Positions 1-7,771 of a stretch of 31,946 nucleotides of DNA are shown here, piece by piece. Source of the stretch: CAZBGL01 sp964491375. Lineage in GTDB: Bacteria > Desulfobacterota > Deferrisomatia > Deferrisomatales > Deferrisomataceae. How positions within the stretch are numbered: the first letter of the stretch is position 1; each line of letters begins with the position of its first letter. The stretch spans positions 1-31,946 of the forward strand of contig CAZBGL010000082.1 of assembly GCA_964491375.1 (NCBI GenBank), read 5' to 3'. The notes beneath the pieces were generated by a model. It had not been told where the DNA came from, did not search any database, and saw only the letters and a list, made by a program, of their open reading frames with translations. The position numbers and the translations under genes were made by a program.

Positions 1-246
<246 letters not shown>

Positions 247-374
247 CGGCCGGGCGCCCGAACGCACCACCGCCCCGGCGCGCAGCCCGCCGACGTTCCC
301 TCTCCGGGCCGCGGTGAGAGGGGGGGGAGCGGGAAGGGACCCTGCGTGGCTTCACGCGGGGGCCTGGCGCCGAA

Positions 375-402
375 CCCCACCGGGCCGTTCGCCCCGGTGG
401 GG
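375..402 (-). terminator. Hairpin between convergent sucD and acyl-CoA ligase genes
   Basis: Perfect 10-bp arms CCCCACCGGG (375-384) and CCCGGTGGGG (393-402) with an 8-nt loop. It lies 12 nt past the stop of the minus-strand acyl-CoA ligase. There is only a weak T run after the stem, so it is a likely but non-classical terminator that could serve both convergent units. Confidence 0.55.
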
Positions 403-414
403 CGGGTGCCGGGG

Positions 415-2121
415 TCACGCCGCGCTCTGGTTTTTCCCCGCCTTCCGGCGCTCCTCGTCGCGGATCTCCCGTCGCAGGAGCTTGCCCACCTTGGACTTGG
501 GGAGCATGTCGCGGAACTCGACGTAGTGGGGCACCTTGTAGGGGGCGAGCCTCTCCTTGCACCAGCGGCGCAGTTCCGCACCGCTCACGCCGCGGGCGTC
601 GTGTTTGAGTACCACGATCGCCTTGATGCGTTCGCCCACCTTGGGGTCCTCCACGCCCACCACGCACGCCCCGATCACGGTGGGGTGGTCCTGGAGCACG
701 GCCTCGACCTCGGAAGCCGAGACCCGGTAGCCCTTGTACTTGATGATGTCGGCCGTGCGCTCGACGAACCGGATCTCCCCGGCCTCGGTGAGGGTGACAT
801 AGTCCCCCATGCGGTAGAAGACCTCGCCGTCGCGCTCCACGTAGGCCTGCTCGGTCTCGGCCGGCTTGTTCCAGTAGCTCTTGATGTTGAAGTCCGCGGT
901 GACCCAGAGTTCGCCCACCTCGCCGGCCGGCACGGGCCGCAGGGTGTCGGGATCCACCACCCGGCACCGGTAGGAGGCGAGCGGCCGCCCGATCACGTCG
1001 GGCTTGGGCTCGGCATCCAGGCGGCTGTAGGCCACGTGGCCGACCTCGGTGGAACCGTAGACCTGGTAGATGGGCACGCCGGTGCGTTCTCGCCAGCGCT
1101 GGAACACCTCGCGGGGCAGCACGTCGCCGCCGCAGAAGCAGTAGCGCAGGGAGTCGAGCCGGTACTGGTCGATGCGGTCGTTCTCCAGGATCATCCGGTA
1201 CAGGGCCGGCACCCCCAGGAACCACCGCACCCGGTGGCGCTCGATCTCCTTGAGCACCGCGTCCACCAGCGGCACCGGCATGAGCACGCAGGTGTTGCCG
1301 AAGTTGAGCCCGAACGCGATCAGGAAGCCCTTGGCCATGATGTGGTACAGGGGATTGACCAGGATGATCCGGTCGGTGCCGGGCTCGATGTGCCCGCCGG
1401 CTACCTCCTCCATGATGTCCCGGATGTAGCCCACTTCGGTGGCGTGGTTCCCGGGCACGCCCTTGGGAAAGCCGGTGGTGCCGCCGGTGTACATGATGTA
1501 GGCCAGGTCCTCCCACGGGTCCACGTCCACGGCCGGGGGCTCGGGCGGGGCGGAGCGCAGGAGGTCCCCGAAGCGCACCACGTGGTCCGAGCGGGGCACC
1601 CGCCCGCTGGGGATGCGGTCGAACAGGTGCCCCAGGGCGACCTTCCAGCGGGGCAGGAGCTCGGTGAGCGAGGTGACGATGACGCGCTTCAGGCCCGTTC
1701 GTCCGAACACCTCGTCCACGTAGCCGACGTTGGTGTCCTGGCAGATCACGGTCTCGACGCCGGCGTCCTCCACCAGGTACTGGAGTTCGTGGGCCGTGTA
1801 GATGGGGGAAACCGGCACCACCACGGCGCCGAGGCGCTGGACGGCGAAGTTGGCGACGACCCACTGGGGACAGTTGGCCAGGTAGATCATGACCCGGTCG
1901 CGGGGCCTCACCCCCAGGCGGGCCAGGGCCGTGGCGAACCGGTCGGTGAGCTCCCGCAGCCGGCCGTAGGAGAACCGCGTGCCCAGGTAAACCAACGCGG
2001 TGCGGCCGGGGGCCTGGGCGGCCACCTCGTAGAAGCGGCTGAAGGTGTACTCGTCCAGGTCGGGCCTCCTGCGGAGGCCCCGCAACAGGTAGGGCCTGTG
2101 CCGGGTGTCGTGGTGACTCAT
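415..2121 (-). CDS. AMP-forming acyl-CoA ligase (long-chain fatty acid / aryl-acid CoA ligase type)
   Basis: This 568-residue adenylate-forming enzyme would activate a carboxylic acid to its acyl-CoA through an acyl-AMP intermediate. Visible motifs are the P-loop YIMYTGGTTGFPKG (about residues 208-221), the A5-like VYGSTEVGH, the hinge region RTADIIKYKGYRVSASEVE and the C-terminal catalytic Lys in PKSKVGKLLRRE. I chose the ATG at 2121 (MSHHDTRH). An in-frame ATG at 2169 would add 16 residues encoded by a degenerate intergenic repeat and is less likely. It lies 156 bases downstream of livF on the same strand and is probably the last gene of that transport operon, so it may activate the imported acid. 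The exact substrate cannot be read from sequence. No membrane segment is evident, so it is likely cytosolic. Confidence 0.87.
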   Translation of the reverse strand: MSHHDTRHRPYLLRGLRRRPDLDEYTFSRFYEVAAQAPGRTALVYLGTRFSYGRLRELTDRFATALARLGVRPRDRVMIYLANCPQWVVANFAVQRLGAVVVPVSPIYTAHELQYLVEDAGVETVICQDTNVGYVDEVFGRTGLKRVIVTSLTELLPRWKVALGHLFDRIPSGRVPRSDHVVRFGDLLRSAPPEPPAVDVDPWEDLAYIMYTGGTTGFPKGVPGNHATEVGYIRDIMEEVAGGHIEPGTDRIILVNPLYHIMAKGFLIAFGLNFGNTCVLMPVPLVDAVLKEIERHRVRWFLGVPALYRMILENDRIDQYRLDSLRYCFCGGDVLPREVFQRWRERTGVPIYQVYGSTEVGHVAYSRLDAEPKPDVIGRPLASYRCRVVDPDTLRPVPAGEVGELWVTADFNIKSYWNKPAETEQAYVERDGEVFYRMGDYVTLTEAGEIRFVERTADIIKYKGYRVSASEVEAVLQDHPTVIGACVVGVEDPKVGERIKAIVVLKHDARGVSGAELRRWCKERLAPYKVPHYVEFRDMLPKSKVGKLLRREIRDEERRKAGKNQSAA

Positions 2122-2141
2122 GGGTGGATCCGATCCTTTGG

Positions 2142-2260
2142 CGGCTCTCGGCTCACGGCTCTGTCGCACACCGGCCGTCCGCGCTTCGAGGCGACCCGGA
2201 GCCCAGGGGGGCGTGGGCCCGCGGCCCGTCGAACAGCGTACGGCTACGGCTGACGGCTGA
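2142..2260. repeat. Degenerate CGGCTNN heptamer repeats between livF and the acyl-CoA ligase gene
   Basis: Two clusters: CGGCTCT-CGGCTCA-CGGCTCT at 2142-2162, and CGGCTA-CGGCTGA-CGGCTGA at 2241-2260. Related CGGCT and GACGGCT words recur in another gene-free stretch (about 5800-5850). This looks like a dispersed intergenic repeat. It has no coding potential and no clear promoter. Confidence 0.5.
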
Positions 2261-2277
2261 CAGACTTCCGGCGTTGT

Positions 2278-3024
2278 CTAGTACCCGAAATACGCGGCGC
2301 GCACGTCCGGGTTGTCCAGGAGTTCGTCGCGGGTGCCCTCGAGCACGGCCGAGCCGTTCTCCACGATGTAGGCGTAGTCCACGTGGGGCAGCACCGGACG
2401 GGCGTACTGCTCGGCCACGACGACCGAGATGCCCTGCTCGGCCCGGATCCGCGGGATCGCCTCCACCACGGTGCGCTGGATGGCGGGCGCGAGCCCCAGG
2501 AGCGGCTCGTCCAGGAGCAGCAGCCTGGGCTGGGCCATGAGCGCCCGGCCGATGGCCACCATCTGCTGCTCGCCCCCGCTCAGGAAACCCGCCGGCCGGC
2601 GCACCAGGTCCTTCAGCGCCGGGAACAGCTCCATCACGAACTCCAGGGTGCGCCGCGCCTGGGCCCGGTTCGCCAGGTACCCCCCGATCTTCAGGTTCTC
2701 CACCACGGTGCACTCGGGGAACAGGCGTCGCCGCTCCGGACACAGCACGATCCCCCGACGGGCCCGCTCGTGGGCCTTGAGCGAATGCACGGGTTCGCCC
2801 TGGTAGAGGATCTCGCCGAACTGGCTGATCCGCTCGCCGCCTCGGACCCTCTCCTTGTAGGCCATGTCCAGCAGGATCCCGCTCAGGGTGTACATGAGGG
2901 TGCTCTTGCCCGCGCTGTTCGCGCCGAACACGCCCACCACCTGGCGATCGCCGCACCGGAGGCTCACGTTGTTGAGCGCGATCATGTTTTCGTAGAACAC
3001 CATGAGCTCGCGGGCCTCTAGCAC
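2278..3024 (-). CDS. livF: Branched-chain amino acid-type ABC transporter, ATP-binding protein LivF (cluster 1)
   Basis: This 248-residue ATPase is one of the two nucleotide-binding subunits of a LIV-type importer. It shows Walker A GANSAGKS, signature LSGGEQQM, Walker B LLLLDEPLLGLAP and the LivF-like switch segment VVVAEQYA. Between the Walker A helix and the next strand it has about a dozen extra residues (DMAYKERVRGGERIS) compared with ordinary LivF. The start is the GTG at 3024, giving MLEARELMVFYENM. It has a strong GAGGAGGAG ribosome site that is itself encoded in the acidic C-terminus of LivG, and the two genes overlap by 7 bases. An ATG at 3003 is a weaker alternative because it would lack a well-spaced ribosome site. 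It partners with LivG, LivM and LivH immediately upstream. Confidence 0.92.
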   Translation of the reverse strand: MLEARELMVFYENMIALNNVSLRCGDRQVVGVFGANSAGKSTLMYTLSGILLDMAYKERVRGGERISQFGEILYQGEPVHSLKAHERARRGIVLCPERRRLFPECTVVENLKIGGYLANRAQARRTLEFVMELFPALKDLVRRPAGFLSGGEQQMVAIGRALMAQPRLLLLDEPLLGLAPAIQRTVVEAIPRIRAEQGISVVVAEQYARPVLPHVDYAYIVENGSAVLEGTRDELLDNPDVRAAYFGY

Positions 3025-3797
3025 GCCGCCTCCTCCTCGTCCTCGGAGCCCAGGTAGGCCTCCCGCACCCGGGGGTGCTCCATGACCTGCTCGGGGGTGC
3101 CCTCGGCGATCTTCTCGCCGTAGGAAAGCGCCATCACCCGGCCCGCCACCCGGAACAGTTCCCGCAACCGGTGTTCGATCATCACGATCGTGATCCCCTG
3201 GGCGTTGAGCTTCTGGATCAGGGGCACGAGGCTGGCGATCTCGCTGGCCGAGAGCCCCGAGAACACCTCGTCGCAGATGAGCAGTTCGGGCCTCAGCGCC
3301 AGGCACCGGCCCAGCTCCAGCCGCTTGAGGTACCCGGTGGGCAGCGTTCCGGCCGGCTGGTACGGCACCCGGGAGTCCCGCTCGAAACCCAGCTCCTCCA
3401 GGATGTCCAGGGCCACCGTGTCGCGGTCGCCGTGCCGTCCGCCTCCTCGCCACCCGCCCAGACGCCTCGAGCGCGGGGAGGACAGCGGGATCACCAGGTT
3501 CTTGTACGCGGGCAGGCTGTAGTAGGGCCGCATGATCTGGAACGTCCGGGTGATCCCCAGGTCGGCCACCCGGTGGGCCGGCAGGCCCGTGATGTCCCGG
3601 CCCCGGAACCGGATCCGGCCGGCCGTGGGCTTCAGGAACCCGGTGACGCAGTTGATCAGGGTGGTCTTTCCCGAGCCGTTGGGCCCGATGATGCCGAACA
3701 CCTCGCCGGGCTCGACCCGGAAGCTCACGTCCTCCAGGGCGTGGACCCCGCCGAAACGCATGGACAGGTTCTGGACTTCCAGGATCGGCTCGCTCAT
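3018..3797 (-). CDS. livG: Branched-chain amino acid-type ABC transporter, ATP-binding protein LivG (cluster 1)
   Basis: This is a 259-residue ATPase with Walker A GPNGSGKTT, Q-loop ITRTFQIMRPYY and H-switch VMIEHRLREL. The ABC signature is LPTGYLKRLELGRCL where ordinary LivG has LPYGQQRRLE. Walker B reads LLICDEVFSGLS rather than LLLLDEPAAGL; the catalytic Glu is kept. The start ATG at 3797 overlaps the TGA of livM (ATGA), implying translational coupling. The C-terminus is the acidic tail EDEEEAAC, which doubles as the ribosome site of livF. It energises transport through the LivH/LivM permease pair on the cytoplasmic face. Confidence 0.92.
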   Translation of the reverse strand: MSEPILEVQNLSMRFGGVHALEDVSFRVEPGEVFGIIGPNGSGKTTLINCVTGFLKPTAGRIRFRGRDITGLPAHRVADLGITRTFQIMRPYYSLPAYKNLVIPLSSPRSRRLGGWRGGGRHGDRDTVALDILEELGFERDSRVPYQPAGTLPTGYLKRLELGRCLALRPELLICDEVFSGLSASEIASLVPLIQKLNAQGITIVMIEHRLRELFRVAGRVMALSYGEKIAEGTPEQVMEHPRVREAYLGSEDEEEAAC

Positions 3798-4825
3798 ACC
3801 TCGACCCACCGTTCGAACTGGTGGTACTTGCGCGCGGCGAACACCAGGATCCCCTCGCTGCGAAGCACCACGAACCCGGTCAGGAGCAGCGCGTAGGCCA
3901 CGATGCGCAGCGATCCGAAGTCCCTCAGGAGCTCCGAGAGGGGCACCAGCACGAGCGCCCCGATCACCGGGCCCACCAGCGTCCCGCCCCCGCCGATCAC
4001 CGTGGCCGCGATGGGCATGATCGACAGGTCCAGCGCGAACGCCGAGATCCCCACGCTGCGGTACATGTGGATGTAGTACGCGCCGGCAAAGCAGCCCAGG
4101 AGGGAGGCCAGGTACACGGCCTTGAGTTTCACCCGGGTGACGCTGATCCCCGAGGCCCGCACCGACTGGTCGTTTTCCTTCACCCCACGGATCACCAGCC
4201 CCGGGTCCTCGGCCAGGTAGCGCCGCAGTCCGAACACCGCCACGAGCATGGCCACGATCAACCCGTACTGTTCGGTCCACGGCGAGGCGAACCCGGTGAT
4301 GCCCCGGAAGCCCTCGGTCCCGCCCAGGATGTCCCCGGCCTCGATGATCCGGGTCATGAGGAGCGGGTACATCAGGGTGACGATGGCGAAGTAGATCCCC
4401 CGAAGCGGCAGGCACGGCGAGATGAGCACGGTGCAGAAGAGCCCCCCGAGCAGGGTGGCCAGCGGAATGGCCGCCACGGGAGGAAGCCCGAGCTCGGTGT
4501 TCAGGAGCGCGGCGGTGTATCCCCCCACCCCGAAGAAAAACGCCCCGCCCAGGCACACCAGGCCCACGTAGTTGGCGAGGAAGTCGAAGCTCACCGACAA
4601 GAGCGCCAGCACGAACACCGAGAGCACCACCCGGGCCCAGTACGGCCACGGAACGAGCACCACCGGCAGGAGCAGGAAGCCACCGATCAGGAGCGCCCGC
4701 GGGGCGACGAGATAGGCGATCTCCTGCCACGAGGCGATGGCGTACAGGCTCTCGCTCCGTACCTTGATCCCGCGGTCCACGCGCTCGCGCCGGCGAGCCG
4801 CACCCCCGACACCCGTGTCCTTCAT
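3794..4825 (-). CDS. livM: Branched-chain amino acid-type ABC transporter, permease LivM (cluster 1)
   Basis: This 343-residue polytopic membrane protein has about 9-10 hydrophobic segments. LivM hallmarks include the NYVGLVCLGGAFFFGVGGYTAALL region, LRGIYFAIVTLMYP, and the coupling-loop segment IRGVKENDQSVRASGISVTRVKLKA that docks on the ATPases. The N-terminus up to about residue 35 is hydrophilic and basic (GGAARRRERVDRGIKVR), so it probably stays in the cytoplasm. The start ATG at 4825 leaves a 23-base gap to livH. The stop overlaps the livG start. It forms the translocation path with LivH. Confidence 0.92.
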   Translation of the reverse strand: MKDTGVGGAARRRERVDRGIKVRSESLYAIASWQEIAYLVAPRALLIGGFLLLPVVLVPWPYWARVVLSVFVLALLSVSFDFLANYVGLVCLGGAFFFGVGGYTAALLNTELGLPPVAAIPLATLLGGLFCTVLISPCLPLRGIYFAIVTLMYPLLMTRIIEAGDILGGTEGFRGITGFASPWTEQYGLIVAMLVAVFGLRRYLAEDPGLVIRGVKENDQSVRASGISVTRVKLKAVYLASLLGCFAGAYYIHMYRSVGISAFALDLSIMPIAATVIGGGGTLVGPVIGALVLVPLSELLRDFGSLRIVAYALLLTGFVVLRSEGILVFAARKYHQFERWVEV

Positions 4826-4848
4826 CGCGCATCCGCCCTCTTCCGGCT

Positions 4849-5721
4849 TCACACCCGTTCCTCCAGCGCCTTCTGCCGGCCAAAGAAACCCGAGGGCCGC
4901 ACCACCAGGGTGGCGATGATCGCCAGGAGCATCACCACCATCTGGAAGTGGGGCTTGCCGTAGGCCACGGTGATGTACTGGGAGAAGCCCAGCACGAACG
5001 AGGCCGCCACCGTGCCCGCCCAGCTCCCCAGGCCCCCCACCACGCACACGGCGATGGCGTAGATGAGCACCTTGTACCCTTCCTCCACCACCACGCTGCC
5101 CAGGGGAAACAGCACGATCGCCCCCAGGCCGGCGAGCAACCCGCCCAGGGCCACTGCCAGCGTGGCCGTGCGGTCCGAGTCGATCCCCAGCATCATGGCG
5201 GCCCGCTCGTCCTGCGCGATCCCCCGCAGCGCCAGGCCCGTGCGCGTGAACCGGGTGAACGCCCAGAGGGCCACGAGGAGGGCGGCCCCGGCCCCCACCA
5301 CGATGACCCGCTGGTGGTCCACCGGCACGTCGAACAGGAACACCACCCCGTCCGAAAACGAGGGCAGCGCGTGGGTGCTCCCCCGGAAGCCGCCCCACCG
5401 CAGCCCCTCCAGGATCGCCAGCCCCACCGCGTACGAGGCGATCACCTCGGACATCTCCATGCCGCGGATCCGCCGCAGCACGAGCTGGTACAGCAGCACC
5501 CCCCCCAGGGCGGCCACCAGGGGGCCTCCCAAGAGGGCCAGGGGGTAGGGAAGCCCCAGGCGGTTCAGGAACGCCCACGAGGCGAACCCGGCCAGCACGT
5601 ACAACGCGCCGTGGGCAAAGTTGGGGAGCCGGCTCACCCCGTAGACCAGGCTGAACCCCGAGGCCATGAGCAGCAGCGCAACGCTCTGGATGAACCCGTA
5701 CACCAAGATGTCGAGCGCCAT
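4849..5721 (-). CDS. livH: Branched-chain amino acid-type ABC transporter, permease LivH (cluster 1)
   Basis: This is a 290-residue integral membrane protein. It opens with the LivH signature SGFSLVYGVSRLPNFAHGAL. The coupling loop LRGIAQDERAAMMLGIDSDR and the closing VRPSGFFGRQKALEERV are also family hallmarks. About 8 hydrophobic spans are visible. The start ATG at 5721 has a GGAG-like site a few bases upstream. A gene-free 367-base stretch separates it from the binding-protein gene, so the two parts of the transporter may be expressed at different levels. Confidence 0.92.
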   Translation of the reverse strand: MALDILVYGFIQSVALLLMASGFSLVYGVSRLPNFAHGALYVLAGFASWAFLNRLGLPYPLALLGGPLVAALGGVLLYQLVLRRIRGMEMSEVIASYAVGLAILEGLRWGGFRGSTHALPSFSDGVVFLFDVPVDHQRVIVVGAGAALLVALWAFTRFTRTGLALRGIAQDERAAMMLGIDSDRTATLAVALGGLLAGLGAIVLFPLGSVVVEEGYKVLIYAIAVCVVGGLGSWAGTVAASFVLGFSQYITVAYGKPHFQMVVMLLAIIATLVVRPSGFFGRQKALEERV

Positions 5722-6088
5722 GGGTCTCCGCCCTGAGAGCGAGGAGGCTGGAACCGGGAACCCGCGAAAACCCCCGGTTCTCGCGATCGCAAACAGATGT
5801 CGGCTGAGGGCCGACGGCCAACTCCCGACGGCTATCGGCTGTCGGGCCTACGGGCTGGTCAGGTGCCCGCACCCGGGCGACGGAGGCCGGGGAGTCCAGC
5901 CTGTGCCCTGGGTTCTGCCGACCGGGTCCTGGAACGGGGCGGCCCGCCGGCCCGGGTTCTGCGCCCCGGCCGGGTGTCGGGCCCCTCCAGCGGCCGCAAC
6001 AGAACCAAGGGGGCGGCCGGCCCGACCGCCCCCTTGCCTCTCGCGCTTGTGTGCGCCGGTGACGCCCCCGAGTCCCCCCGTTCCAGGG
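5722..6088. other. Gene-free stretch between livK and livH of cluster 1
   Basis: No credible coding frame is seen. It contains an 8-bp inverted repeat GAACCGGG/CCCGGTTC (5751-5758, 5773-5780). It also holds a CGGCT/GACGGCT-rich repeat patch with CCCGAC/GTCGGG arms (5824-5829, 5841-5846), and the strong hairpin described separately at 6007-6035. The arrangement fits processing or partial termination between the abundant binding protein and the permease genes. Confidence 0.5.
6007..6035 (-). terminator. Hairpin downstream of livK (cluster 1)
   Basis: Perfect 10-bp arms AAGGGGGCGG (6007-6016) and CCGCCCCCTT (6026-6035), loop 9 nt, 53 nt after the livK stop on the minus strand. The stem is followed on that strand by GGTTCTGTT, a weak T-rich tail. 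It is a likely attenuating terminator that would raise binding-protein expression relative to the permeases. Confidence 0.65.
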
Positions 6089-7357
6089 CTACTTCATCCA
6101 GGGGGGCAGCATGAGCTTGCCGGTGGCCCCGGCCTCGGGCCACACGACCACGCGCTTGCCCGCCTGCCACTGGATCACGCACCCGATGGCCCCTTCGTTG
6201 GGATCGGTCGACGGGATCACCTGGTGGCTCTTGGGGTCGAAGCGGATCCGGCCGTACACGCCCATCATGTCGGTCTCTTCCAGGGCCTTCACCACCGCGT
6301 CGGGGTCGAGCGTGCCGGCCCGCTCGATCGCGTCCTTGAGCACGTACACCGCCATGTAACTGGAGCTCGTTCCGTAGCCTTCGGGCTCCAGGCCCCAGCG
6401 TTTCTTGTAGGCCTCCACGAACTTCATGGTCCACGGCGTGATGTTGGCCGGGGCGTTGCCCCCGTTGACCAGGTCCACCACGGTGTACTCGCAGTTGCCC
6501 TTCGAGGCCTCCCAGAAACCGGGCTGCTCCCCGGCCGACATGAACCCCAGCGGCAGGCTCTTGAGCCGGAAGTTCTTCCACTGCTTGAGGAGGATCGCCG
6601 TCTCGGGCATGTCCATCCAGATGAACAGGATCTGCGCCCTCTGGCGCTTGGACTTCAGGAGCCCGGGCGCGAAGTCGGTGGTGCCGGTGGGGTAGATGTC
6701 GTGGCCCACGACCTCGAAGCCCTTCTTCTTGAGCAGTTTTTCCACGAACTTGCCGGCCTTGCGGGCGTGGGCCACGTCCTGGACCATGATGTACACCCGC
6801 TCCAGGCCGAACTCGTTGCGGACCTTGTCGAACACGGTCATCAGGTCCTTGCCCAGGGTGATGATCTCGCTCGAGATCCGGAAGCAGTACTTGTACTTGT
6901 CGTAGTTCTTCGCGATGGTCTTGTGGTAGGCGGGCGAGAGCACGCCCGTGGACACGATGGAGACCTTCTTGTGCTGGCTGAGCAGGTCCATCACGGCCAG
7001 GGCGGCCTCCGACCGCACCGGACCCCCCACCAGGAAGTCCACCTTCCGCTGGAGGATCAATTTCTCCACCGCCTTGATGGCGTCGTCCACCGGGACCCCC
7101 GGCTCCAGGTCCCGGGTGTCGATCACCTCTACCTCGAAAAGGCGTTTCTCTCCTCCCACGTCGACCCCCCCCGCCGCGTTGATCTCCTCCACGGCCAGCC
7201 GGATGGCCCGCTCGGCGTCCCACCCGTACAGGTACGCCGTGGAAAGGGGTGCCCCCAGCTTGATGGGGGGAGCGGCCGCGGCGGTCGCCGCAAGCCCCAG
7301 CAGGGCCGCGCAGCCCGCGACCAGGGCGGTCTTGAAGGCTTTTCCTCGAGCTCTCAT
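6089..7357 (-). CDS. LIV-type ABC transporter periplasmic substrate-binding protein (cluster 1)
   Basis: This 422-residue periplasmic binding protein belongs to the Leu/Ile/Val-binding (Peripla_BP_6) family. The N-terminus is a classic Sec signal (MRARGKAFKTALVAGCAALLG...AAA), with mature protein starting near APPIKLGAPLSTAYLYG. Family landmarks are AVEEINAAGGVDVGGEK, VDFLVGGPVRSEAALAV and TDFAPGLLKSKRQRAQILF. It is longer than classical LivK (about 370) and aligns in style with the aromatic/short-chain-acid binding branch, so the ligand need not be an amino acid. The start ATG at 7357 has a strong GGAGGTG ribosome site. It is the first gene of the operon and is driven by a promoter at 7422-7449. 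Confidence 0.9.
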   Translation of the reverse strand: MRARGKAFKTALVAGCAALLGLAATAAAAPPIKLGAPLSTAYLYGWDAERAIRLAVEEINAAGGVDVGGEKRLFEVEVIDTRDLEPGVPVDDAIKAVEKLILQRKVDFLVGGPVRSEAALAVMDLLSQHKKVSIVSTGVLSPAYHKTIAKNYDKYKYCFRISSEIITLGKDLMTVFDKVRNEFGLERVYIMVQDVAHARKAGKFVEKLLKKKGFEVVGHDIYPTGTTDFAPGLLKSKRQRAQILFIWMDMPETAILLKQWKNFRLKSLPLGFMSAGEQPGFWEASKGNCEYTVVDLVNGGNAPANITPWTMKFVEAYKKRWGLEPEGYGTSSSYMAVYVLKDAIERAGTLDPDAVVKALEETDMMGVYGRIRFDPKSHQVIPSTDPNEGAIGCVIQWQAGKRVVVWPEAGATGKLMLPPWMK

Positions 7358-7421
7358 GGCACACCTCCGCTGGACAAGGGGGGACTTCCCGTGAAGGTGA
7401 GAAACGCGGTTTGGAACCGTT

Positions 7422-7449
7422 AGGTTACCGGTGTGTAAACTCGTGTCAA
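7422..7449 (-). promoter_or_regulatory. Sigma-70-like promoter of liv cluster 1
   Basis: On the minus strand there is a perfect -35 TTGACA (7444-7449), a 16-nt spacer, and a -10 TAACCT (7422-7427). It would start transcription about 58 nt before the livK ATG. The -10 is weak, which would suit an activated promoter. It is back-to-back with the vor promoter. Confidence 0.5.
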
Positions 7450-7510
7450 GACAAAACGCCACGAAGCGTCCGATCCGGGGCCCGGGCCGGACAGGGTCCG
7501 GGCCAGCGCA

Positions 7511-7540
7511 TTGACACCCTTTCGGCCATGCTGGTAACGT
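7511..7540 (+). promoter_or_regulatory. Sigma-70-like promoter of the vor operon
   Basis: A perfect -35 TTGACA (7511-7516), 18-nt spacer and -10 TAACGT (7535-7540) lie upstream of GGAGGTGA and the ATG at 7568. The leader would be only about 20 nt. The -10 hexamer resembles that of the divergent liv promoter (TAACCT), which suggests co-regulation. Confidence 0.5.
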
Positions 7541-7567
7541 CCGCATCCTTCCGGAGGTGAACAAGGC

Positions 7568-7771
7568 ATGGCCCATCTGGTGATCCGCGAGGAACGGTGC
7601 AAGAGCTGCGGCATCTGCGTGGAGTTCTGTCCACGCGAGTGCCTGGAGATCACGGACCGGCTGAACCCACAGGGGTACCGGCCCGTGGGGCTGAAGGACC
7701 CCGAGACGTGCACGGGGTGCGCCATCTGCGCGAGGATGTGCCCGGACGTGGTGATCGAGGTATGGAAATGA
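7568..7771 (+). CDS. 2-oxoacid:ferredoxin oxidoreductase delta subunit (2x[4Fe-4S] ferredoxin)
   Basis: This 67-residue ferredoxin-like subunit has two 4Fe-4S motifs: CKSCGICVEFCP (residues 11-22) and CTGCAICARMCP (about 48-59). It would pass electrons from the thiamine-diphosphate centre of the enzyme to external ferredoxin. It has a strong GGAGGTGA ribosome site with 7-nt spacing. Its TGA overlaps the alpha-subunit ATG (ATGA at 7768-7771). The delta-alpha-beta-gamma gene order is the one seen in Kor/Vor-type enzymes. Confidence 0.92.
   Translation: MAHLVIREERCKSCGICVEFCPRECLEITDRLNPQGYRPVGLKDPETCTGCAICARMCPDVVIEVWK

Noticed and set aside
346..2253. Long plus-strand open frame (635 codons) across the acyl-CoA ligase region
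   Set aside because: It is the antisense shadow of the minus-strand ligase; the translation is His/Gly/Val-rich and lacks domains, while the minus frame shows all motifs of the enzyme.
5666..7423. Plus-strand 585-codon frame opposite the cluster-1 binding protein
   Set aside because: Antisense shadow: biased composition (H, L, D, G), no motif, and it spans the livK-livH gap and terminator.
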